Assembly: GCF_017591435.1 (NCBI RefSeq)
Contig: NC_059301.1
Location: forward strand, 36,344,050 to 36,408,049
Length of the DNA stretch: 64,000 nt
Direction of reading: 5' to 3'
DNA from: Portunus trituberculatus
Lineage: Eukaryota > Arthropoda > Malacostraca > Decapoda > Portunidae
The notes under the pieces are model-generated. The model had not been told where the DNA came from. It saw nothing but the letters and a program-made list of their open reading frames with translations, and ran no database searches. Positions 10,954 to 23,800 of this stretch are shown here, one piece after another. Position 1 is the first letter of the stretch; each line of letters opens with the position of its first letter. The translations under genes and the position numbers were made by a program.

Positions 10954-12717
10954 GTAAGGAACAGCCAAAATTGTTCTACAGATTCATAAATGGAAAAATT
11001 AGGCAAAAAGAAACAATAGAACGGTTAAAAGGAGAGAACGGGATGTTGGAAGACCCAAAATGTATGGCAGAACTATTAAATAATAAATTCCAGGAGGTCT
11101 TTACTAAGGAATCCAAATTTGAAAGGCCACAGGATAATAGAGACACTCTATATGAAATAGATTAAATTAACCAAGCTTGAAATAAGAGTTAATGAAGGAA
11201 CTGGATTAAGAGAAGGCAATGGGACCGGATGAACTCTCAGGCAGAATACTGAAAGAATGTAGGGAAGAACTAGCAAGTCCTATATACATCATCATAAAAT
11301 GCTCAATAGGAAATGGAACAGTACCAGTAGAATGGAAAAGAGCCGAGGTGGTTCCCATATATAAGAGCGGAAGGAAGGAAGAACCTTTAAATTACAGACC
11401 GGTATCACTAACTAGTGTAATATGCAAGATGTGTGAAAGAATAATAAAGAAACAATGGATCAAGTTCCTTGAAGACAACAAATTAATATCAAATAGCCAA
11501 TTTGGTTTTAGAAAAGAGGTCGTGTGTAACTAATTTATTGAGTTTCTATTCTAGAATAGTTGATAGAGTACAAGAAAGAGAGAGGGATGGGTTGACTGTA
11601 TTTATTTGGATTTAAAAAAGGCATTTGACAAAGTGCCACATGCAAGATTACTATGGAAGTTAGAGGAGAAGGGTGGCTTAAAAGAAAGCACATTGAGATG
11701 GATAGAAAATTATTTGAGGGGGAGAGAAATAAGGACGGTAGTTAAAGATATGAAGTCCAAGTGGAGAGCAGTAGAAAGCGGAGTGCCACAGGGGTCAGTA
11801 TTGGCACCAATACTTTTCCTCATTTATATTAACGACATGCCAGAAGGAGTGAACAACTACATAAATCTGTTTGCAGATGATAGGAAACTGTGCAGAGTTA
11901 TAAAGCAAAAAGAGAATTTTGAAATACTTCAAGAAGACCTAAATAAGATCTGGGAATGGAGTAAAAAGTGGGAAATGGAATTCAATGTGAACAAAAGCCA
12001 TGTCATGGAAATGGAAAAGAGTGAAAGACAACCCATGGGAATCTATAAGATGGGAGATGGAGTAAAATGGAGAAAATAAAAAAGGAAGTGACGATGGAAG
12101 AAAACAATCAACTGGTAAGCCATATTGATAGAATTTTTAGAGAAACATATAATTTGCTAAGGAATATTGGAGTAGCATTTCACTACATGGACAAAGAAAT
12201 GATGAAGAAATTGATAAGTACTATAATAAGATCCAGATTGGAATATGAAGGATTGGTGTGGATCCCTCATAAAAAGAAACACATAAGGAAGTTGGAGAGA
12301 CTACAAAAAATGACTACAAGAATGGTTCCAGAATTTGAAGGGATGACATATGAGGAGAGACTAAAGACTATGGATCTACCAACCCTGGAACAAAGAAGGG
12401 AGAGAGGAGATCTGATACAAGTTTATAAATTGATCAACAGAATGGACCAAGAGGATGACGAGAAACTGATCCTGAGAGAAGAATATGACATTCGAAGTAC
12501 AAGATCGCATAGTAAAAAGCTGAGAAAAGGAAAATGTCTGAGAGATCTTAAAAAATATAGTTTTCCGCAAAGATGTATTGAGATGTGGAACAGTTTAAAT
12601 GAAGAAGTAGTGTCTGCAATGAGTGTGCATACTTTTAAAGTAAGATTGGATAAGTGTATATATGGAGACGGGACCACAAGAGCATAAAGCCCAGGCCTGT
12701 AAAACTACAACTAGGTA
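10952..12717 (+). mobile_element. AC-LINE copy B1, 5'-truncated
   Basis: Begins at CKEQPKLFYRFINGKI right after (AC)n. The RT is split over frames 10971-11165, 11219-11533, 11606-12079 and 12067-12687: NYRPVSLTSVICKM, QFGFRKE (frameshift), YLDLKKAFDKVPHARLL, SGVPQGSVLAPILFLIYIND, then LFADDRKLC. Here FADDTK has become FADDRK. The C-terminal block is RRERGDLIQVYKL...KYSFPQRCIEMWNSLNEE. The tail AACTAGG at 12709-12715 is cut by a TIR element inserted at 12718; the missing AAATAC(AC)n resumes at 13580. Confidence 0.84.
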
Positions 12718-13579
12718 CCGTATTTTACGGCTTACAAGATGCACTTTTTTTCCTAAAAAATACCCTGAAAAATACTAGTGCGTCTTCCAAGATGAATGTT
12801 GTATTGTAAGGTAACACCCAACTTCAAGTGAGCTTGGACACTTGACCGATAGCGACCTGGATTTGTATGTTGAGTCATTACATTATGATGTTAGCTTAAG
12901 TACCATTTAATTTAGCCTTTTATATTATGTACACTCAGTACTTAGGTGTTACAAGTATTTTACAATACCATAATCCTTCCTGCAGTCTACTCAGCGTGTG
13001 GAGAAAACGGGCCGCTCCCTCATCTCATTGCAATATACACATACATGTACACAAATGCACACACATCATGCCAGGTGCCTTTATACCTTTATTGATAGAG
13101 CATCCAAGTGGCTTACTCATTCAAGCAAGAGTCAAAACTCCACTTGTTAATTGTATTCACATTGATAAAGCCTATGAAGCACGACTGCAAAATAAAATAA
13201 ATACAAACTGCAGCACTGTCATGTTCAGTTTCGGCAATCAGACAAGTGATTCCGAAATGTAAACAACAGGTCCAAAACATGCCATCGCCTGCCACTAAAA
13301 CAAGAAGAGATGGACTGTTTCACTGTGTATATGTATTTACCTATGGTGTTTTTATTTACATAGTTTTAAATTTGTGGTGAGTGCTCCAGCAAATTTGTAA
13401 TGAGTGGTGAAACAACAGTGTCTTGCAGACTCCTTGCTTCTGAAGCTTTTTTGTGTTCAGTGGTCGGGTATATGGTGAACGCGTTCTTGTATGAGAATGA
13501 CTTTTTTTTCTTGGAAGTTTCTTTCAAATATTAGGGTGCGTCTTCCAAGATGCAGCGTCTTTCAAGCCGTAAAATACGG
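12718..13579. mobile_element. TIR element with CCGTATTTTACGG ends, TA target duplication
   Basis: The left end CCGTATTTTACGGCTTACAA and the right end ...TTTCAAGCCGTAAAATACGG are inverted copies, and GATGC/GTCTTCCAAGATG motifs near both ends are also inverted. The flanks are TA at 12716-12717 and 13580-13581. Removing the element and one TA restores the AC-LINE 3' tail CTAGGTAAATACACAC, which proves the boundaries. At 862 bp there is no convincing transposase; open frames inside (for example 12927-13262) are not recognisable. A TA duplication fits the Tc1/mariner/pogo superfamily, but the family is not settled. Confidence 0.8.
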
Positions 13580-13611
13580 TAAATACACACACACACACAC
13601 ACACACACACC
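13580..13611 (+). repeat. Displaced (AC)n tail of AC-LINE copy B1
   Basis: TAAATAC plus (AC)n; the continuation of the B1 tail across the TIR insertion. The next AC-LINE copy begins at its right edge. Confidence 0.8.
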
Positions 13612-13839
13612 AGACGCGTTCAAGGAAGGACGCAGTGGAGTCGCTCTCAGCTGATCTTCACTACCTGTTGTATAGTATTTGCAGTGGCCTGGGCGAGTAG
13701 TGTAGACTCGTTTTTAATGAAATCAAGTGTAAAGAAGAGATTCCATCTAAATGCAGGTATGAGACTAGGGAAAGAATGAAAGAAGATGAATATGTTGATG
13801 AAGGAGTAAGCGCATTTGAAGGTTTTGATATGGCAAATA

Positions 13840-14762
13840 CAGGCAAACCCCCCCCTCTTAACGAAGGTTCACACAATGAAATTTCGCTACAACGAAGGTT
13901 TCATTTTACTACCATCGGCCTTTTAACGAACACCAAACTCGCTTTGATGAAGTTTTATCCAGGTAATTTTTTCCAAGTTTGAAAGCACCGCCATATCATG
14001 CAAGCCAACAGGCTATTGAATACACCAGCGCCTCTGGTGGACAATGCGCGCACCACTCACTCCCCCTGTTCAAAACAATAGTAGTGTCACCAGCAGCTCG
14101 CCTTCTCTTCTCTTCTCTCAAAATGCCCTGCAATGTCGCCTAGCGTTGCCAAGAAGACCAGGAAGTCTCTTACTCTTGAAGTGAAGGTGGATATTATTCA
14201 CAGACACGACAGAGGCGAGAAAACTAATAGCAATGCTTGCCACCATCTTGACTCCATCTACTGTCTCAACTATTTTCAAGTCAGCAGACTCTATTAAGAA
14301 GGCTGGTGAGACCGTATCTTCCTTGCAAGCTAAAAGAACCATCTGAACTCGTGACTCTTCAATGGATAAAATGGAAAGCCTTGTGGAAATGTGGTACATA
14401 AGTTTTGTATGTGATACAATGATGCGCCATTTTGTTTACATTTCACAGGTTGCCGGTTAGTGTCTTTTCTGCTCCACTCTCCCTCCCTTCTTAAATTTAA
14501 GATCATCAACATTATAAAGTTACATACATACATACGTTAGTGTACATTATAATGACTTAAATTAAACTGCCTAAATGTTTAATTTCATAATTTTTACTTT
14601 TATCAAACCTTTCACTGTACTATGATGCACTCTTGCTTTGTTTATTCTCAATGGAAGTTCAAGTCAGGGGTTAAACTTGTTATAATCAATTCGCTTAAGG
14701 AAGTTTCACTTTAGGAAGGTTTTTTTAGAAACGTAACCCCTTTGTTAAGCAGAGCTTGCCTG
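13840..14762 (+). mobile_element. Tigger-like MITE copy T1 (short form), TA duplication
   Basis: The ends are CAGGCAAACCCCCCCCTCTT and its counterpart GCAGAGCTTGCCTG, flanked by TA (13838-13839 and 14763-14764). Removing it rejoins AC-LINE ORF1 sequence. Inside, the plus strand encodes KKTRKSLTLEVKVDIIHRHD followed by RGEKTN, the start of the psq-type helix-turn-helix of pogo/Tigger transposases. A frameshift and stops follow; no DDE domain is present. Length 923 bp. Confidence 0.82.
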
Positions 14763-15425
14763 TACTTCACTATTTAAGAGAGTGTTGACTGTTGAACGTA
14801 AACTAGATAAATGAATAAAGGAGAATATGGGAATGAAAGAGAATGAAGAACAGGAAAAAGTTTCAAAAACTGAGTGAAAGGATAAAAAAAAAAGTGGAAG
14901 AAAACGAAGCTAGACTAAGAGCGGAAAACGAAGAACTGAAAAAATAAGTATCTAACTACATGAAGCAAATGGAAGAAGGACTCGGTAAAGCCGAGAGAGA
15001 AACAAAAAGAGAAGCTGAAGGATCTAGTAAATAAAGAAGAGGAAAGAGTACAGAACATGATTAAAAAAGAAGTACAAGCATGGAGAGTCCAAGATAAAGA
15101 AACATAAGGATGATTTTCAGGAGGTGATTCTTGTCAAGAACAACTAAAAGAAAAAGATGAAACTATGACAAACAAAATGATAGGAGTCCTCAAGACAAAA
15201 GAAAATCTAGTTAGGGAAATTGCAGAAAAAAAAGTGTAATCGTATTTGGACTAAATTAAAAAATATACAAAATATAGACCAAGAAGAGAAAAAGAAGAAA
15301 TGAAATCAGTCAAAGACCTACTAAAAAATCTAAATGACGAAGATAGACAGAACTTAGAAGAGAAAGTAGAGGAAATAAACAGAATGGGACCATATCAAGA
15401 AGGAACAACAAGACCAATTAAGATA

Positions 15426-16447
15426 CAGGCAACCCCCGTTTAACGAAGGTTTCATTTTAATACCATCTGCTCGTTTAACGAACATCAAACTCGCTTTAAC
15501 GAAGTTTTATCCTGGTAATTTTTTTCCAAATTTGAAAGCTCCACTGTATCATGCAAGCTGACAGGCTTTTGAATACATCAGGAGCTGCTGGTACTAAGGC
15601 CTGCCTCAGGAGAAATCCTGAGACACCTATAGAATAAAGATCAAGATCAAGCCTCTCGTGGACAACACAGGCTCTGCCGATACAAACGCCTGACTCAGAA
15701 GAAATTCTGTGTCACCTGTAGCATCAAGATCAAGATCAAGATCACACGCACCACTCACTGCCCAGTCAAAACATAACAGCGTCACCAGCAGCTCATCTTC
15801 CTTAGTTCAACTTACCACCAAAATGCAATGTGGCCTAACGTTCCTAAGAAGACCAGGAAGTGTCTTACTCTCAAGTGAAGCTGGGTATTATTCACAGACA
15901 AGAGAGGCCAGAAAACTAATAACATTGCTTCCCACCATGGCTTGACTCCATCTACTGTCTACTATTTTCAAGTCAAGATACTCTATTAAGAAGGCTAGTG
16001 AGACCTCATCTTCCTTGCAAGCTAAAGAACCACCAGAACTTGTGACTCTACAATGGATAAAATGGAAAGCCTTGTGGAAATGTGGTACATAAGTTTTGTA
16101 TGCAGTACCATGATGCGCACTTTGTTTACATTCCACTGGTTGCCGATTAGTGTATTTGTTTCACTCTCCTCCTTCATAAAGTTAAGATCATCAACATTAC
16201 AAAGTTATGTACATACATACATTAGTGTACATTATAATGACTTAAATTAAACTACCTAAATGTTTAACTTCATAATTTTTACTTTCATTAAACCTTTTAC
16301 TGTACTATGATGCACTCTCACTTTGCTTACTCTCAATGGAAGTTCAAATGAGGGGTTATACTTGTTATAATCGGTTCGCTTAACGAAGTTTCGCATAACG
16401 AAGTGTTTTTTAGGAACGTAACCCCTTAGTTAAATGGGGGTTGCCTG
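15426..16447 (+). mobile_element. Tigger-like MITE copy T2 (long form) inside AC-LINE ORF1
   Basis: Ends CAGGCAACCCCCGTTTAACG and GTTAAATGGGGGTTGCCTG, flanked by TA (15424-15425, 16448-16449). Length 1022 bp. It carries the psq-HTH remnant (KKTRKCLTLK...) and an extra block of roughly 150 bp (15595-15750) with ATCAAG repeats that T1 and T6 lack. It interrupts ORF1 of copy B0 between RPIKI and LKSQ. Confidence 0.85.
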
Positions 16448-18339
16448 TACTACTAAAATCACAAGCAGCAACAGAAGAAATATTAAATAGAACCACAAAA
16501 CTCAGAGAAACAGAAAATTGCAACGATATATATAAAAAAAAATATATAAATGAGGAAGAAAGGAAGAGATACAATGAACTCGCGGCAGCAGTAACGGGAA
16601 AAATAAAATAATGAAAGGTCATAAGAGGAAAAAAAAGGCATTTTTTTGGAAAATTCTAGGAGACAGGATAAGGAAATGGTATAAAAAAGATATAAAAAAA
16701 AAAACAAGAGATGGAAGAGGAAAAAGTGGAACAAGTTTAACTAAAAGTGATAAAGGCAAGAGACTAAAAATTATGTATACGAACATAGACGGGGTTTGAT
16801 TAAGTAAATTAGAATTAAGAGATTACACAAAGAAGAACTGGATATTGTATACCTGGCTGAAACAAAACTAAATGAAGCAATCAATATAGACTTGGATTAT
16901 AGGTATATTGTATGGAGGAGAGACAGAGGGGGTAAAGGAGGAGGAAGAGTCATGACAATGTTAAAGAAGGAGATTGTGATAAACCAAGTGGAATGTGGGG
17001 AAGGAAAAGCAGAACTGTATGTTAAGATGCATATTAATAAAAAAGAGTTAACAATCATTGTAACATATGTGCCAGCAAAAACAAATTCATGGACCAATCA
17101 AGAATATAAAGATTGATGACATAATAAGGAGTCTAACGAGAATCATTAAAGAAAGGAGAAAAGTGATATTAGTAGGAGATTTCAACTGCAAAGAAGTGGA
17201 CTGGGAATATCATGAAAGTGGTATGGGGAAGAAACCTGGGGAGAAAGATTCCTGAACCTAATGATAGATAATATGATGGACCAAAGAGTAAAGGAAAACA
17301 AGATTCAGAGGAAACGATGAGCCGGCGAGATTGGACCTAGTTTTTACAAGAGGTATACAAATGAACAATGATATAAGATATAAGTGCCCATTGGGAAAGA
17401 GTGACCATATAATATTAGAAATGGATATAGAAGTGGGAAAGGAAGATAGAGGCGATTCATACAAAGGACACCGATTAAATCACAGAAAGGCTGATATTGA
17501 GAATCTCAAGAACTACTTCAAATATGTTAACTGGGAGATGGAAAACTCAGAGACAGTGCAAGAAAAGTATAACTTATTTACAGAAATATAAAAAAACAGG
17601 AGTCAGGGAATATGTCCCAAAATATAGACCTAAAGAAGAAGGAAAGAAAGATTAGTTTAATGCAAGGTGTGCTAGGGCAAAGGAGAAAAGAGATGGAGCA
17701 TGGAAAAGGTGGAGGAGAAATAGAAATCCAGTAAATAAGGAAAACTTGAAGGCAGTGAGAAATTAATATGTTAAGGTGAGGAAGGATGAAGAAAGGAACT
17801 ATGAAAAGGACATTGTTGAAAAATGTAAGGAGCAACCAAAATTGTTCTACAGATTCATAAATGGAAAAATTACGCAAAAAGAAACAAGAGAAAGGTTAAA
17901 AGGAGAGAACGGGATGGTGGAAGACCCAAAAAGTATGGCAAAATTATTAAATAATAAATTCCAGGTCTTTACTAAGGAATCCAAATTTGAAAGGCCACAG
18001 GGTAACAGAGAGACTGTCTATACGAAAGAGGTTAAAGTAAATAAGCTTGAAATAAAAAAGTTAATGAAGGAATTGCATGATGGGAAGGCAATGGGACCGG
18101 ATGAAATCTCAGGCAGAATACTGAAAGAATGTAGGGAAGAACTAGCAAGTCCTATATACATCATAAAATGCTCAATAGAAAATGGAATAGTACCAGTAGA
18201 ATGGAAAAGAGCTGAGGTGGTTCCCATATATAAGAGCGAAAGGAAGGAAGGAAGAACCTTTAAATTACAGACTGGTATCATTAACTAGTGTAATATGCAA
18301 GAACGTGTGAAAGAGTAATAAAGAAACAATGGATCAAGT

Positions 18340-20788
18340 CTAGACAGAATGAAGCAAAAACTCATCAGAAAGGATAGAGTGATGATAGTTGGAGACTTTA
18401 ATTGCAAAGAAATAGTGTGGGAAGACTACGATGTGGTGAACGGTGGTGAGTGGGCAGAAGAATTGTTAAAGGTAGCAACAAATAACTTGATGACACCAAC
18501 AAGGTGCAGGGGACAAGATGTTGCAGCAAGGTTGGATTTGGTATTTACCAGGGGAATCTCTCTAAAAGAGGAAATTGAACATGAATGTCCCTTGGGGAAA
18601 AGCGATCATGATGTCCTAAGCTTTGAGCTGGATACGGAATTAAGCACGAATAAGATTGTGGAACGCAGGGAGGAAAAATTGAATTATAATAGGGCAAATT
18701 ATAACCATATAAGGGAGTTCTTTAATGAAATTGACTGGTCCGTGGTATACCAGGAAAGGGATATGCAATTGAAATACGATAAATTTATGGATTTGTATAA
18801 CTCTGCTGTGAAAAAGTTTGTGCCATATCACAGAAAGAGGACTTTAAATAACAAACAGTAGTTTAATAGAAACTTGTGAAGAAGCAAAAAAGAACAAAGA
18901 AAAGGCATGGAAGAAACTTAAGAAAAACAGTGATGTATTATCAAGAGAAGTCTACAAAACAGCAAGGAATAGATATGTTGAAGTAAGGAGAACAGCATAG
19001 AAGGAATATGAACAGAGGTGGTGGAAAACTGTGATAGTGACCCAAAATGTTTTACAAATTCATAAATGGAAAACTAAATAAAAGGGAGGCAATAGAAAAG
19101 ATAAAAAACAGGGAAGAAGTATATGAGGATGCTGGAGATGTAGCTGAAATTTTGAACGAAAACTTTTGCAAAGTGTTTACAAAGGAGGAGCATTTTATGG
19201 GAGGAAGGCCTACGGAAATAAAGCAAATGCAGGACATCATGGTTATTAAGGAAGATGTAAGGAAAATTATAAGCAATCTGGATATTAATAAATCAATGGG
19301 GCCTGATGGCATATCTGGGAGGTTGCTAAATGAATGTAAGGATCAATTGTTGAACCCTGTATTTGATATTGTGGAAACCTCCATACGAACAGGATTAGTC
19401 CCGAAAGAGTGGAAAAGAGCTGACATTGTGCCTATATATAAGAATGGTAGTAGAATGGAACCACTAAATTATAGACCAGTATCGTTGACTAGTATATTGT
19501 GCAAGGTATGTGAAGAAGTAATTAAAGCTAAGTGGAGTGAGTATCTAGAAAGTGAAAACATTCTGAGTGAAAGGCAGTTTGGTTTCAGAAAAGGAAGATC
19601 GTGTGTATCCAATTTATTATGTTTTTATTCAAGAGTGACTGACATACTACAACATAGAGAGGGATGGGTGGATGCTATCTACCTGGACTTGAGAAAGGCC
19701 TTTGATAAAGTACCACACAATAGACTGATGTGGAAACTAAAGAAGATTGGAGGAGTAAATGATAAACTAGCAAAATGGATGGAAAATTACTTAATGGGAA
19801 GAGAAATGAGAACAGTGGTGAGAGGAAGGAAGTCCGAGTGGAAGAAGGTAACCAGTGGAGTTCCACAAGGGTCAGTGCTTGGTCCCATCATGTTTTTGAT
19901 TTATGTTAATGATATGCCAGTAGGAATTGACAGTTACATGAACATGTTTGCGGACGATACTAAAATTATGAGGAGAGTAAAGAATGTGGAAGATTGTAAC
20001 AAGTTAGAGGAAGATCTTGATGAAATATGAGTGGAGTTAAGAGTGGCAGATGGAATTTAATATAGACAAGACCCATGTTATGAAAATGGGAAGAAGTAGA
20101 TACAGACCAAACAGGGATTACAGGCTGGGTGATGAGAAAATTAAAGAGACCAATGAGGAGAAAGACTTAGGAGTAACCGTGCAAAACACCTTTGTCACCG
20201 GAGAAACACATTAACAAGATTTTTTGGAAAACATACAACATGCTTCAAAATATTGGCCTTGCATTCCACTACCTAGATGAAGGAATGATGAAGATATTAT
20301 GTACCTTAATAAGACCCCAGTTAGAATATGCAGCATGTGTCTGGTCACCGCATATGAAGAAAAATGTGAAGAAGGTGGAAAGGGTACAGAGGCTGGCAAC
20401 AAGGATGGTACCAGGACTCAGGAGTTAGACTATGAGGAAAGACTGAGGAAGCTGGGGCTGACCACATTAGAAGAGAGAAGAACAAGAGGAGACATGATAA
20501 CTTTTGTATAAATTGGTGAACAAGATTGACATACTGGACAGAGAGTTGATAAAAGTGACCACAAGTAATCATCTCTGAGGACATGGAAAAAAGCTAATAA
20601 AGGACATGTCTAAATGACGTGAGAAAATACAGTTTCCCGCATCGTAGCATTGATAAGTGGAATAAACTAAGCAGTGATGTCGTTGACGCGGTGTGTGTGA
20701 ATCGGATGAAAGAGAGATATGACAGGAATGGACAAGGAGACAGGTCACAGAGAGCTTAGCTCGGGCCCTGTAATACACAAATAGATAA

Positions 20789-20851
<63 letters not shown>
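18340..20851 (+). mobile_element. AC-LINE copy A4: endonuclease to 3' tail with (AC)n
   Basis: Begins in the endonuclease (KDRVMIVGDFNCKEIVWEDY, about 18370-18430; LDLVFTRGISL; CPLGKSDHDVLSFELD) and runs through the EN-RT linker to the RT. The 19047-20030 frame is intact for 327 codons: FYKFINGKLNKREA, NYRPVSLTSILCK, QFGFRKGRSC, LDLRKAFDKVPHNRL, SGVPQGSVLGPIMFLIYVND, MFADDTKIM. The C-terminal domain is frameshifted (20192-20428 and later). The tail is CCTGTAATACACAAATAGAT, AAATAC and (AC)n to 20851. It is the best-preserved subfamily A RT in the window. The left junction at 18340 joins copy B0 without AC repeats. Confidence 0.84.
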
Positions 20852-20854
<3 letters not shown>

Positions 20855-23800
20855 GGAAGAAGAACCATCTATATTGGATTTGGTATTCACAAAAAAAAAA
20901 ACAAAGCCTTGTTCAACCATCAAATATCATGGCCCAATAGGAAAAAATGATCATGTGGTTTTAAAAATTGACTTAGAGGATCACAAATTTTTAAAACATG
21001 ATGAAGGATATAAACAAAAAAAGATTGAATCACACCAAGACAAGTTTTGAAGGGTTAAGAAATTACTTTGGTAATACTGATAGGGAAGAAAATATGCAAG
21101 GTAAGACAGTCCAAGATAAGTATGAAATACTCCTAGACAAATCTAATAAGGGGATAAAGAGATATGTTCCTGAATATAAAGTAAAAGAAAGCAAACACAT
21201 GTGGTATAATGCTATAAGTGCAAGAGCTAAAAAGTGTAAGAATGCAGCTTGGGAAAAAATAAGAAAGCAGCAAAATGAAGTTGACAGGGAGAAGTATAAA
21301 GAGGCAAGGAACTTATGAATGAGAGCTTTAAATCAGTATTTAAAGAGAGCAAGTTCCTAGAGCCAAGCAACCAAGAGACACAGGAAGGATTAAGAAATGT
21401 GGTGCAAAAACAGAAAATTAGAGAATTACTAGAAAAAGTAGATGTAAGAAAGGCAATGGTGCCAGAAAGAGTGTAAGGATGGACACTGTGAGAATGTAGA
21501 GAACAACTGGTGAAATCAATTTAGGGGATCTAATCAACAGTTTGTAATGGATGGGAAGGTAGCAGAGGAATGGAAAAGAGCAAATATAGTTCTGATATAG
21601 TCCCTAAATTATAGACCAGTTGTGGGAAAGATCTGTGGAATTGTTATCTAAGAAAAATGGTTACAAAATCTGGAGGGAAATGAAATAATTAATAACTACC
21701 AATTTGGTTTCAGAAAAGGAAGATCATGGATAACAAATTTACTAAGCTTTCATACAAGAGTAATTGATGAAGTACAAGGGAGAGATGGATGGATGGGTTG
21801 ACACGGTGTATTTAGATATCAAGAAGGCTTTTGACAGAGTATTGACAGAGTACCACATGGAAGACTCCATTGGGAAAATAGAACACATTGGAGGAATATG
21901 GGGAATATCTTAAATTGGATGACAAACTACTTAACAGATAGAGAAATGAGGACAACGATGAGACACTCCATCAAGCTGGAGCACAGTTACCAGTGGCATA
22001 CCACAGGGTTCAGTGCCAGCACCAATTCTGTTCCAAGTATATATTAATGATATGCAAGAGGGTTTGAGTAACTACATAAATTTGTTTGTAGACGATGAAC
22101 AACTTTTGAGAGTAATAAGGAACACTGGGGACTGTATGGAATTGCAGGAAGACATTAACAAAATCTGGGAATGGAGCCAAAGGTGAAAATTTGAATTTAA
22201 TACCAGGAAATGCCATTTAATGGAAATGGGTAAAAGTAATAGAAGACCTACATGGGAATATAAAATGGGAGCAGAGGTGATAATGAAAAGGAGTGAAGAG
22301 AAAGACCTGGGAGTGATTATACAAGACACCCTGACTTCAGAAAGACACATAAGTAAACTACAGGCAATCCCCGCTTAATGAAGGGGTTATGTTTCTAAAA
22401 ACACTTCGTTAAGTGAACCGATTATAACAAGTGTAACACCTGATTTGAACTTCCATTGAGAGTAAGCAAAGCAAGCGTGCATCATAGTACAGTAAAAGGT
22501 TTAATGAAAGAAAAAATTATGAAATTAAACATTTAGGTAGTTTAATTTAAGTCATTATAATGTACACTAATGTATGTATGTACGTAACTTTATAATGTTG
22601 ATGATCTTAACTTTATGAAGGGAGAGAGAGTGAAACGGGAAATACACTAACCGGCAACCTGTGGAATGTAAACAAAGTGCGCATCATGGTACCACATACA
22701 AAACTTATGTACCACATTTCCACAAGGCTTTCCATTTTATCCATTGTAGAGTCATGAGTTAAGGTGGTTCTTTTAGCTTTCAAGGAAGATGTGGTCTCAC
22801 CAGCCTTCTTAATAGAGTCTGCTGACTTGAAAATAGTAGACAGTAGATGGAGTCAAGATGGTGGCAAGCAATGTTATTAGTTTTCTGGCCTCTCTCTTGT
22901 CTGTGAATAATACCCAGCTTCACTTCGAGAGTAAGACACTTCCTGGTCTTCTTAGGAACTTTAGGCCACATTGCAGGGTGTTTTGGCGGTAAGTTGAATT
23001 AGGGAAGATGAGCTGCTGGTGACGCTGTTATGTTTTGACTGGGGAGTGAGTGGTGCGCATGATCTTGATCTTGATCTTGATGTTACAGGTGACGCAGAAT
23101 TTCTTCTGAGTCAGGCCTTTGTATCGGCAGCGCCTGTGTTGTCCACGAGAGGCTTGATCTTGATTTTTATTCTACAGGTGTCTCAGGATTTATCCAGAGG
23201 CAGGCCTTAGTACCAGCAGCTCCTGGTGTATTCAAAAGCCTGTCAGCTTGCATGATATGGTGGGGCTTTCAAATTTGGAAAAATTTACCTGGATAAAACT
23301 TTGTTAAAGCGAGTTTGGTGTTCGTTAAACGAGCAGATGGTAGTAAAACGAAACCTTCGTTGTAGCGAAATTTCTTTGTGTGAACCTTCATTAAACGGGG
23401 GTTGCATGTATTTGCTTCAACATACAAAACAGTAACTAACATTAGGGCAGCATTCAATTACATGGATAAGAGTATGATGAAAAAGATCATAACCACTATG
23501 ATAAGACCTAGATTAGAATGTGCAGCAGTGGAATAGTCACCATACAGGTGGAACAACATCAAGAAACTAGAAAGAAACCAAAGGACTGCTACAAAGATTG
23601 TCCTAGAAATAAAAGATCTTCCCTATGAAGAAAGACTGAAGGAAATGGAACTACTAACTTTGAAGGACAGACAGGAAAGAGGAGACCTAATAATGATGTA
23701 TAAGTTAGTATTCCATATGGCAAAGATAAGACAGACAAGACCTGGTATCACTGATGAAGGATGAAAACAGACGAACAAGAGGACATTCCAAGAAGATCAT

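Larger units (their letters stand above)
13612..18339 (+). mobile_element. AC-LINE copy B0: long copy with ORF1, endonuclease and part of RT, split by two MITEs
   Basis: Starts beside (AC)n at 13611 and may reach the true 5' end. ORF1 pieces lie at 13612-13839, 14765-15425 and 16450-16620: a Lys/Glu-rich coiled coil, then RPIKI...LKSQAATEEILNR, the small domain shared with copies C1 and D2. ORF2 pieces: MYTNIDGV (about 16771), YLAETKLNEA (about 16850), VGDFNCKEVDW (about 17174), RLDLVFTRG and CPLGKSDHIILEMD, i.e. an APE endonuclease. From 17776 come KLFYRFINGKITQKETRERL and the N-terminal RT, close to copy B1. It stops inside RT at 18339, where sequence of another copy begins without an (AC)n tract. 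Several frameshifts. Confidence 0.78.
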
